Below, piece after piece: positions 1 to 7,142 of a stretch of DNA of 22,205 nt. Source of the DNA: a virus; IMG/VR virus record IMGVR_UViG_3300030102_007520, positions 844 to 23,048 of that record. One strand, written 5' to 3'. Each line of letters opens with the position of its first letter. Position 1 is the stretch's first letter. The notes below the pieces were generated by a model. That model made no database searches, was not told the DNA's origin, and saw only the letters and a list, made by a program, of their open reading frames with translations. A program made the translations under genes and the position numbers.

Positions 1-2121
1 AATAGCTAAACTTTTTCTACCTTCTAATTGACTAAAACCAACGTTAGCCATAACAAACTCACCAAGAGTTATAGGTTCACCACTTTCTGTTTTTCTTTCA
101 GCTTGCGGGTTGTAATTTAATAATCTATCAGAAACTTCATCTATAGTTTTTTGTGTAAGCTCTGGTGATAAATTTAAGCTTCTTATATAGTTATTTATTG
201 CACCACCTTGTTCTATAACTGATTTATATACAGGGTTAAAATTTTTAGGACTTAAAAACTCTTCTTTTGTTGTAACGTTTTCAGCCATTTTGTTTATATC
301 ATCAACAAGTTTACTTCTTGACTCAACACCTTCTTCAAAAAACGCAGTACCTTCAGTAGCTCTTTTTAAACCAGTGCTTAACGCGCCTTTATGTATACTT
401 CTATTATAATCTTTTAAAAAGTTATAAGTACTTCTAGCGTTATTAAAATCTACATTAGCATAACCTAAACTAGCAAATAATCTTCTAATAAAATCTTGTA
501 TTTTTGTAAATAAAGTTTCATTAAACTTTATATCACCAGTTTCTATAGCGTCAGAAAATATAGTAAAATACTCATCAGGATTATCTAACATGTATTGTTT
601 ACTGTAAGCATCATTTATTCTTTTTTCTATAGCTGCTTCAGCTTCTGGTCCTATTATTTTTAAAAACTCATCTATAGTTTTTTGACTAATATCTGCTTTA
701 CTAGCTTTTATAATACCATGCAATAGTTCATGATTACCAGTATTATACCCTTCAATACCTTTTGTTTGTGCAACTTCTTTATTTATTATTATTTTGTCAC
801 CTATAACAAAACCGTTAGCATCTGCTCTTTCTTTACCATACTTCTCAATAATTTCATCGTTTGTTAAATCATCAATAAACTTTAAACTATATAAACTACT
901 ATGTTTTTTAGCAAAAGCCATATTAGCTTCAAACACTTCGTCAGCTTCTGCTTTTTTTACTTCAGCTACAATATCTTTATCGCTAGACAACTTAGCTTGT
1001 TCTCTAGCTATTTCTTGTTTTTGTTCAGCTTTTTTACCAACACCTGTAAAATCATTTTTTATTTTTATATTAGCAGTAGCGATATCTATTGGATCAGCTT
1101 CATCAACAAACTTTTTCATTTGTTGGTATGTTACTTTTTCTTTGTTAAGTACATATTCAGCTGGTTTTGCAGTTAAAAGCGAAAAACCTACAGTAGCGGG
1201 TGCTGTAACTGTACCTGTTATAGCTTCAAAACCTATTTCAGCCGGATCCATTTCTTGATCAGCGGCTAATCTACCAGCAACTTCACCTGTAGCTCCACCA
1301 GCAGCTTCAACAGCAGTACCAGCAACACCACCTGCAAAATAAGCCATTTTAGCGCTTCTAGCTGCACCTACTAAACCTTTTGTAGTTTGCGCTGCTTTAC
1401 CAGCTAAACCACCAGAAAGTGTTTCTATAGCACCTATAGCAATACCTCTACCTAAAGCTTTATTTCTTATTTTGTTACCTACATCACTTTGTAGTAATTC
1501 AAGTACATTTTCGTCGGTAAAAGGTTTGTTTTGTTTTTTTAACTCTTCTTCAATTAGCTCACCTAAAGTTAAAGCTGTTTCCATACCAGTTGCTAAACCA
1601 CCCATTAAACCGGCAATAGCACCTAAAGGTCCAGCAGTAAGACCACCAACTACAGCTGTACTAGCACCTGTAGCTAAAGCTTCTGGTGAATCAAAAGCTG
1701 TACCTAGTTGAGTACCTAGTGACTGTACAAAAAGCTCTGGCATTAAGCCAGGATTTTTTCTTACACCTCTAAAAAAAGCCGTCCAAGTTTTACCTTCATC
1801 ATTATATTGCTTCATAAACTTTTTCATACGTTCAGATTCAACGTATGTTTTAGCTTGTTGCTCTCTAGCTTTTATAAATTCTTGTACTGTTTGTAAATTA
1901 ACGCTAGATCCCTCTAAAAAAATATCAGCCGCTTCACCTGTAGTGCTAGCGGCGGCTATACCTCTACCTAACCAAGTTTGATCAAACCAGTTAACTTTTT
2001 CTTCTTGCTCTTGTGGTTTATCAGAATCTTTTACAGCGTTAGGAAATTTATTTAAAAAATCCTGAAGTCTATCTTGACTAACACTATATAACTGATTATT
2101 TACTTTATATATATCACTCAT
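1..2121 (-). CDS. Candidate internal/ejected virion protein with HExxH metallopeptidase domain, partial (3' end outside window)
   Basis: This frame is open for 707 codons from the ATG at 2121 to the window edge, so the C-terminus is missing. The ATG shares its A with the upstream stop (TAATG), which suggests translational coupling. Residues 1-130 are hydrophilic and helical-looking. Residues about 148-187 and 228-287 are rich in Gly, Ala and small hydrophobics (for example GGLTAGPLGAIAGLMGG), as in membrane-inserting or glycine-zipper stretches. Residues 464-468 read HELLH (bases 718-732), the zinc-binding HExxH signature. Glu517, in the context NPDEYFTIF, is a plausible third zinc ligand of gluzincin type, and a helical stretch follows it. 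Metallopeptidase domains of this style are known from large 'polyvalent' phage proteins delivered to the host. The position after the tail genes and next to two other cargo-like proteins fits an ejected protein. Peptidase activity and delivery are inference. Confidence 0.72.
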   Translation of the reverse strand, partial: MSDIYKVNNQLYSVSQDRLQDFLNKFPNAVKDSDKPQEQEEKVNWFDQTWLGRGIAAASTTGEAADIFLEGSSVNLQTVQEFIKAREQQAKTYVESERMKKFMKQYNDEGKTWTAFFRGVRKNPGLMPELFVQSLGTQLGTAFDSPEALATGASTAVVGGLTAGPLGAIAGLMGGLATGMETALTLGELIEEELKKQNKPFTDENVLELLQSDVGNKIRNKALGRGIAIGAIETLSGGLAGKAAQTTKGLVGAARSAKMAYFAGGVAGTAVEAAGGATGEVAGRLAADQEMDPAEIGFEAITGTVTAPATVGFSLLTAKPAEYVLNKEKVTYQQMKKFVDEADPIDIATANIKIKNDFTGVGKKAEQKQEIAREQAKLSSDKDIVAEVKKAEADEVFEANMAFAKKHSSLYSLKFIDDLTNDEIIEKYGKERADANGFVIGDKIIINKEVAQTKGIEGYNTGNHELLHGIIKASKADISQKTIDEFLKIIGPEAEAAIEKRINDAYSKQYMLDNPDEYFTIFSDAIETGDIKFNETLFTKIQDFIRRLFASLGYANVDFNNARSTYNFLKDYNRSIHKGALSTGLKRATEGTAFFEEGVESRSKLVDDINKMAENVTTKEEFLSPKNFNPVYKSVIEQGGAINNYIRSLNLSPELTQKTIDEVSDRLLNYNPQAERKTESGEPITLGEFVMANVGFSQLEGRKSLAI

Positions 2122-3998
2122 TACTGTTCTGTATCAAAATCTTTATTAACTGGTTTTAAATAATCATCTTGAAATAAAAGGTTTATTTCTCTAACAGTTT
2201 CCATAATAGCATTATTACCTATAGTAAAAGTTTTATTATACTTACCGTCTTTGCTTTTTATTCTAATCACGCTTTGATTAACTCTAGGGCCTAAACCACT
2301 TGTTCTACCTATAACTTCAAAACTATAATCATCTAATATATTTTTACTAAATTTACTTGTAATAAGATCTTTAAAACTTGTTGCTTTAGTATTCTTTAAA
2401 TTATTTAAACTAAGACCTCTTGTTCCTGGAGGTGGTGTGTTTTCTTCTTGTTCTACACCTGTTCTTTCGCTAGTAGCAAAATTAAATATAGAGAAAGAGT
2501 CATCATTAGCACCTAATAAACCTTCTATTTGAGCTATTTCTGAACCAGATATGTTTTCAATTATAATATCGCCACCTTTTTGATTTAAAGCGTTAGCTGT
2601 AAAAGTACCATCTTCAGCTTGCGTTATATCATAATAAAAATGTATACCAGGAAAACTTAATCTTTCTAAAAGTGCAGTTCTATTAGCTCTTTTAGCACTA
2701 CGAGCAACACGTGATTGTTGACCTACAGCGCTTGAAGGGTGACCACCAGTTTCACTATATGCAATAAAATCTTCTTTACTAGTTTTAGTAGAAGTATCGG
2801 TTGCACGTTGACTATAACCTTCTGCAAAAATAGATCTACCTTTTTCTAAAGCGTTAAATTTAAAAATTTTTCTTGTTAATTCTTCGTCTTGCATAGTTAC
2901 TATGTAATTTGCAAAACCAGCATAACCTACATTTAATTCTTCTTGAGTTAAACCATCTTTGTTTTTATCTAGTGTAGATAAAAAGTTTTCTCCAACAATA
3001 TTTATTTTTCCATCAGTGTCAGTAGGATCATAATGTCTTAATAATATATTAAAAAGTTTAGCAGAAATTACACTCTCACCCATTAAAGCTTCTTTAAAAC
3101 TTTTATTATCAAAACCATGTTTAACGTTCATTGCCCTTGCTAAAGCACCTTTAGTATTTATTATTTCATCTACATTATTTAAATATAAACCTTCCATGTT
3201 ACTACTCATAACTGAGCTTTTAGACTGTTTACCAAGTTGTAAAAATCTTTGATCAAGACTATTAAAATTTTTACCTGTAAGATTTTCTTTATCTACAGCG
3301 TTTTCACTTAAATGATTAGTAAACTGACTAAGCGTCATTGTAAAATCACTACCGTCTTGCTTTTTAACTACTTCGCCAGTTTCGTTATTTACTAAAGCAA
3401 ACTCACGTACACCGTTTTCATTTGTTCTAAAAACAGCTCTATTTTTATTTTCAGTAACTTTATTTTTATGATTTAATTTTAAAATAGCATTGACTAACTC
3501 ATTATAATGAACACTAGAAATATTAGTATCGTAGTTACCTTCTTCTATAAACTTAGCACCGTTAGCTATAGTTGCACCTATTTTTTCAATATCAGCAAAC
3601 AGCTCTTGCTGCTCCATTTTAAGCCTTAATCTTTGTCTTCTTTGTTCTTTATTTCCAAAACCAATTTTAAAAACACTTAATTTTTTTTGCTCTTCTTTGT
3701 TTTGTTCTATTTCATCAACTAAACTATTTATACCTTCGTAGTCACCGTAAAGCCCAGCTTGAGCTATTATAGAGTTTGTTTCTTGAGCATTTTGTACTAC
3801 TTCTTTAGCTAATTTACCACCTATTTCCATTACTTGACTAAAAGCATCTGCTTGCGCTTGCATTGTTTTACCATAAACAGTTGAAACACTTTGAAATATA
3901 TTTGAATAATCACCAGGAACACTTGCTAAAGAAGCTTTACTAGCTGCAGATATTAAACTAGAATCTGCTTTTGGTGTTAAAGAAAATGTTTTTGCCAT
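2121..3998 (-). CDS. Large virion (cargo-like) protein of unknown function with calcium-loop-like motifs
   Basis: This 625-residue protein begins two bases after the TAG stop of the gene before it. I do not recognise a named family. The first 150 residues are helical and rich in Ala, Gln, Lys and Glu, with a coiled-coil-like run at about 92-145. Residues 324-332 (DPTDTDGKI) and 344-354 (DKNKDGLTQEE) resemble paired EF-hand or dockerin calcium loops, but each departs slightly from the 12-residue consensus. The remainder is mixed, with a polar linker near 520-535 (EEN then TPPPG). No signal peptide or membrane helix is evident. It lies between the S74-bearing protein and the metallopeptidase protein, the position held by internal or ejection proteins in P22-like phages and by cargo proteins in crAss-like phages. 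That context suggests a virion-internal protein, but this is inference from position and composition. Confidence 0.6.
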   Translation of the reverse strand: MAKTFSLTPKADSSLISAASKASLASVPGDYSNIFQSVSTVYGKTMQAQADAFSQVMEIGGKLAKEVVQNAQETNSIIAQAGLYGDYEGINSLVDEIEQNKEEQKKLSVFKIGFGNKEQRRQRLRLKMEQQELFADIEKIGATIANGAKFIEEGNYDTNISSVHYNELVNAILKLNHKNKVTENKNRAVFRTNENGVREFALVNNETGEVVKKQDGSDFTMTLSQFTNHLSENAVDKENLTGKNFNSLDQRFLQLGKQSKSSVMSSNMEGLYLNNVDEIINTKGALARAMNVKHGFDNKSFKEALMGESVISAKLFNILLRHYDPTDTDGKINIVGENFLSTLDKNKDGLTQEELNVGYAGFANYIVTMQDEELTRKIFKFNALEKGRSIFAEGYSQRATDTSTKTSKEDFIAYSETGGHPSSAVGQQSRVARSAKRANRTALLERLSFPGIHFYYDITQAEDGTFTANALNQKGGDIIIENISGSEIAQIEGLLGANDDSFSIFNFATSERTGVEQEENTPPPGTRGLSLNNLKNTKATSFKDLITSKFSKNILDDYSFEVIGRTSGLGPRVNQSVIRIKSKDGKYNKTFTIGNNAIMETVREINLLFQDDYLKPVNKDFDTEQ

Positions 3999-4000
3999 AT

Positions 4001-4912
4001 CTATATTTGTTTAAATTCTACGTCTAATAAACTATAATCTACTCGATCGTAACCATCGACAACTGTAACAGCTTCTTTTGGAACTTCATAAGACATAACG
4101 CCTTGAAATAAACCTTTACCATATTTATCATCTTTATATTCAAAACTATATATATTTAAACCACTTGGTGATTTACCTATTTTGTTTATATTCTTTTTTA
4201 ATCTTATGTCAGAAGGAGGTACCGTAACAGCAGCTTTTGCTGCCATTGGTCCCATTATATAAGCGCCAGCAACTGCACCAATTGTACCTAAAACAGTACC
4301 GAACATTTGAGCACTTTGAGCAGCTTGTTGCCCGTACATATTAGCTGTCATACCCATGCTAGACATTTGATTAGCCATAGCTCTTTGCTCTCCTGCAGAA
4401 GCACCTGTTAAACCCGCTAGTTCCACACCTAACAAAGTAGACTCTCTACTTGCTTCTGCTTGTTGTACCATAGCATCACCTTGCCTTTGCTGTAAATCTA
4501 CAAGTGAAGCGCCTTTAGCTGCCATCATTTGATTTTGCCTTTCTTGTTGAGCTATATTTGCAGATATTTGTTGTGACTGAATAGACTGTTGGTTTGCTAA
4601 CGCTTGAGCTAAAGCAGCTATACCACTACTACCAGCAGAAGCTTGTAACTGTTGTAGTATGTTAGCTCTACTTTGAGCAGCTTGCTCTTCTCTAAATCTA
4701 GCGGCTTGCAAATCTACGGTAAAATCTTCAAAAGGATTTTCCATACCTTCAAAAGGGTTTGTAAACTTAAAAGCTTCAAACTCTTTTCTTTGCTCATCAA
4801 CTCTTTTTTGAGCTATGTCTCTTTGTTCTTTTTGATACTCAAACTGTTCTTGAGAAAGTTGATTCATCTCTCTCATAGCTTGAGCCTGTTGTTTTTTTGC
4901 TTTTTTACCCAT
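4001..4912 (-). CDS. Coiled-coil virion protein with C-terminal S74-like (endosialidase chaperone) self-cleavage element
   Basis: This 303-residue protein has three visible parts. Residues 1-50 are a charged Gln/Lys/Glu helix starting MGKKAKKQQAQAM. Residues about 65-200 are Ala/Gln-rich helix, and about 203-228 form one hydrophobic Gly/Ala segment that could enter a membrane. From Ser234 the sequence reads SDIRLKKNINKIG, the hallmark start of the Peptidase S74 intramolecular chaperone domain. The Ser234 and Lys239 spacing matches the catalytic Ser/Lys pair known for that family, where cleavage occurs just before the Ser. The element is short, about 70 residues, ending in LLDVEFKQI. S74 domains normally trim trimeric tailspikes or fibres. 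Here the rest of the protein looks like an ejection or internal protein (P22 gp7-like composition), not a fibre. The start overlaps the acetyltransferase gene by 8 bases (ATGGGTAA). Its stop is TAG, unlike the TAA of its neighbours. Confidence 0.72.
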   Translation of the reverse strand: MGKKAKKQQAQAMREMNQLSQEQFEYQKEQRDIAQKRVDEQRKEFEAFKFTNPFEGMENPFEDFTVDLQAARFREEQAAQSRANILQQLQASAGSSGIAALAQALANQQSIQSQQISANIAQQERQNQMMAAKGASLVDLQQRQGDAMVQQAEASRESTLLGVELAGLTGASAGEQRAMANQMSSMGMTANMYGQQAAQSAQMFGTVLGTIGAVAGAYIMGPMAAKAAVTVPPSDIRLKKNINKIGKSPSGLNIYSFEYKDDKYGKGLFQGVMSYEVPKEAVTVVDGYDRVDYSLLDVEFKQI

Positions 4913-5348
4913 TTTGTTTTTGTATATTATTTTTTAAGTACTTAAAACCTTCATATTCTACAGGTATCATTATCCAGTTTAAATCGTGGTGTAATTTTGA
5001 CATGTGTTTATCACCGCAAACTGTAAAAAGCTGCATAATACCTTGTTTTTCAGCTTCTTTTTCTACTTTTTGTATTAAAAGTTTTATTAAATCTTTTCTG
5101 TCTTTTTCTTTATACTTAGGATTAGATATTAAATAAGTTGCCCAACCTACTGTTCTTGGTTGCATTATAAATAAAAAATAACAAGCAACAACTACATTAT
5201 TTTTTTCTATAACAAAACACCTTTCATCTTCTGGTAAAAACGCTCTAGGTACTGGACCTTGACCGTTTCGCCACCACCATTCCCACCATTCGCAACACAA
5301 CTCATAATCACCTTTTTTAAAAGATCTAAAAGTTACATTATTGTTCAT
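4905..5348 (-). CDS. GNAT-family N-acetyltransferase
   Basis: This 147-residue protein has the size and layout of a single GNAT domain, which moves an acetyl group from acetyl-CoA to an amine. The central part runs from a beta strand (CFVIEKNNVVVACYFLF) to a conserved segment with an Asn-Pro-Lys turn (TYLISNPKYKEKDRKDLI). This is followed by the long helix expected to sit beside the CoA pyrophosphate. The N-terminus carries an unusual tryptophan cluster (WWEWWW, residues 21-26), followed by a Pro/Leu/Glu-rich turn (PRAFLPEDERCF). I recall this layout from acetyltransferases in other marine phage structural blocks. The substrate cannot be read from sequence; a neighbouring virion protein or a host target is possible. 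The last 8 bases overlap the next gene. The leader is A/T-only (AAATATAATTAA before ATG). Confidence 0.78.
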   Translation of the reverse strand: MNNNVTFRSFKKGDYELCCEWWEWWWRNGQGPVPRAFLPEDERCFVIEKNNVVVACYFLFIMQPRTVGWATYLISNPKYKEKDRKDLIKLLIQKVEKEAEKQGIMQLFTVCGDKHMSKLHHDLNWIMIPVEYEGFKYLKNNIQKQNG

Positions 5349-5361
5349 TTAATTATATTTA

Positions 5362-5383
5362 AGTGTATTTATATAGTTACACT
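5362..5383 (-). repeat. Small inverted repeat in the gap before the acetyltransferase gene
   Basis: The 44-base gap between the 141-residue protein gene and the acetyltransferase gene holds a perfect 6-base inverted repeat, AGTGTA and TACACT, with 10 A/T-rich bases between the arms. The stem is weak and has no clear U-run after it on the minus strand. It could be a modest RNA hairpin or a protein-binding site, or chance in AT-rich DNA. No recognisable promoter boxes were identified here. Confidence 0.3.
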
Positions 5384-5392
5384 ATTTGTATT

Positions 5393-5818
5393 TTATTTAC
5401 TGCTAACACTAACTTCAGAGCCAATAGAAAACAACTCTTTCTTACTGGGTGAAGTTACAGACATTTTAACTTTAGCAAAATAACCTTTTACATTTGAAAC
5501 ATTTAAGTTGTTATTTTTGTGAAAACTAAAAAAACTAACATCAGAATAATTTAAAGGTTTACTGTCTGTATCTGCTAATTCAGCTTCTAAATCAGATATA
5601 GTAGTGTTAAAGTCACTATTAGCTTCAACATCTATTGTTTTGCTACTAAGATTTTCTATTTTACCTACAAGTATATTTTCTACTGCATTAACAGCTGAAG
5701 TTACTTGAGTACCGTCTTCTGTAATAGGATCTGCAGCAAAAACTCTTAAATATAAATTATCACCGTTTTGAACAGAAGTGTTTATTTCGTTTGTAAAAGT
5801 TATTTTATATTTTGGCAT
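5393..5818 (-). CDS. Small beta-rich virion structural protein
   Basis: I place the start at the ATG at 5818, giving 141 residues beginning MPKYKITFTNEINTSV. The open frame has an earlier ATG at 5842, but that would overlap the preceding gene by 23 bases and add eight poorly conserved-looking residues. The chosen ATG lies one base after the upstream stop (TAATATG). The protein is rich in short beta strands (YKITFTNEI, NLYLRVFA, GYFAKVKMSV) and ends ELFSIGSEVSVSSK. A C-terminus of this form, 'ELFxxGSE...SSK', is familiar from small structural proteins of marine phages; this is recall, not a search. No enzymatic motif is present. Its place between a tail appendage protein and the acetyltransferase suggests a tail or appendage subunit. 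Confidence 0.65.
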   Translation of the reverse strand: MPKYKITFTNEINTSVQNGDNLYLRVFAADPITEDGTQVTSAVNAVENILVGKIENLSSKTIDVEANSDFNTTISDLEAELADTDSKPLNYSDVSFFSFHKNNNLNVSNVKGYFAKVKMSVTSPSKKELFSIGSEVSVSSK

Positions 5819-5819
5819 A

Positions 5820-7142
5820 TTATGAAGTTGTTGAAAGTACACATGCTCTATCTAAATCAAAAAATACATCTGTACTAAATTTTGGAAAACGTGTTATTGT
5901 AAAAGAACCTACTACATCTACTCTCATTGTAGCACCTTGAACAAATATTTTTGTCTTATCAGCTAAGGTTTGATTTGTTGTCACTGTAACTTGACCATTA
6001 CTAGTATCTATACCTGTAATTACACCACCATCTACATTACTAGTTTGTGTTTGTACTAAACCAGCACCTGTTAATTTAGCGCCAACAGTCATACCTTCTA
6101 TAGGGTTAAATGTTAAAATTTTAGAATTACTAGTAGCAGCGCTTAATTGATTTAAAGCTCTTACTTTACCAGGTTCACCAGCATCGTTTACTGTAATAAC
6201 AGAAATATCAAAAGAAAATAATAAACCGCAAAGATCATTTATTTGATCAAATCCATAAGCTCTAAAAGTAATTTGTCTAGTAATTTGACCTGTTACAGCA
6301 GCGCTTAAAGTTACAGTATTTGTTGTTGTATCTATAGCTGTTATTGTTGGAAATGTAAATATGCCCAAACTACCTGTTGTTGTAACAGCACCATTTGTAA
6401 TTTCACCAACATGCAAACCTACTATTAAATTATCTACATTGTCTAAAACAATATCAGTGACAGCCTCAGCGTCTGCGTTAAGCGTTTTTGTAATAGTTGC
6501 AAAAAAATCTGATTCTACAGGTTGTTTTGAATCTGCTATAACGTGTAGTTGAGTTGCTTGATTAAAAGTTGCTTTATAACCTAAAAAAGTAGTACCACCA
6601 GCATCTGAAAGGTTTTGACCAAAGTTAACTACAGCATTTGCTGATGCTTCAGAAGATCCTGTAGCTGTTGGATTACCTAAACCAGTGTTCGCTGCGTTTA
6701 AAGCAGTATTAGTAAACAAACCTTGACCTTCAAATCTTTCAGCAGCTTGATCTGATTTAGTACTAAATCTAACTGTAACATCAGATCCTTGCGTTAAATC
6801 ACTTGTTAGCAAAATTTCGTTTGAACTACTAGATGTTTTTGTGTCAAAATGTGGTTGAGCAAATACTAAAAACCTATATTCGTTACCTGCTGAAGCAGCT
6901 GGAATATTTACAGATCTTTGATAAGAATTAATAGGTATAGAAACATTACTTAAAGTATGCTCAGAAGTTATACCTGTTTCAAAAACATTTGTTTCAAAAT
7001 TATAAAATTTTGTTGGAGAAGAAGCGTCTCTAATTTGAAGACTAAACACAGCGTCTTTATCACCTGAAATAATATAATTTACTATATCACCACTACTTTT
7101 TACATTAACCTTATCTAGAGCTATACTTTTTATTAATTTCAT
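5820..7142 (-). CDS. Beta-rich tail or appendage structural protein with two similar repeats
   Basis: This 440-residue protein starts at an ATG sharing its A with the stop of the giant tail gene (TAATG), so translation is probably coupled. The N-terminal 125 residues form beta strands (VNYIISGDKDAVFSLQIRD, then EYRFLVFAQPHF). A Gly/Ala/Ser/Thr-rich region follows at 140-190. The C-terminal half has two modules of similar pattern. Residues 229-297 contain LIVGLHVGE and then ITAIDTTTNTVTLS. Residues 340-403 contain MTVGAKLTG and then ITGIDTSNGQVTVT. Such 'VG..v.G ... I..id....v.vs' modules are common in phage tail and fibre proteins. No catalytic motif is seen. Position directly after the stabilisation-type tail protein suggests an outer tail or fibre-attachment component. 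Confidence 0.6.
   Translation of the reverse strand: MKLIKSIALDKVNVKSSGDIVNYIISGDKDAVFSLQIRDASSPTKFYNFETNVFETGITSEHTLSNVSIPINSYQRSVNIPAASAGNEYRFLVFAQPHFDTKTSSSSNEILLTSDLTQGSDVTVRFSTKSDQAAERFEGQGLFTNTALNAANTGLGNPTATGSSEASANAVVNFGQNLSDAGGTTFLGYKATFNQATQLHVIADSKQPVESDFFATITKTLNADAEAVTDIVLDNVDNLIVGLHVGEITNGAVTTTGSLGIFTFPTITAIDTTTNTVTLSAAVTGQITRQITFRAYGFDQINDLCGLLFSFDISVITVNDAGEPGKVRALNQLSAATSNSKILTFNPIEGMTVGAKLTGAGLVQTQTSNVDGGVITGIDTSNGQVTVTTNQTLADKTKIFVQGATMRVDVVGSFTITRFPKFSTDVFFDLDRACVLSTTS

Noticed and set aside
794-1258. Plus-strand open frame of 154 codons
   Set aside because: It lies wholly opposite the long minus-strand gene at 2121-1 and its product is biased to Ser, Phe, Ile and Ala as expected for an antisense shadow.
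4001-4003. Single TAG stop as a hint of amber recoding
   Set aside because: The protein ends at a natural C-terminus (VEFKQI) and the next gene starts two bases on. All other genes end in TAA, and no in-frame TAG interrupts any gene, so the standard code fits.
4673-5483. Several short Phe/Leu/Ser-rich plus-strand frames
   Set aside because: All are antisense to the S74-bearing, acetyltransferase and small structural genes; their apparent membrane character comes from the AT-rich antisense of Lys/Glu/Gln codons.
5819-5842. Upstream ATG for the small structural protein
   Set aside because: It would overlap the preceding gene, whereas the ATG at 5818 follows the stop by one base and gives a sequence opening typical of the family.
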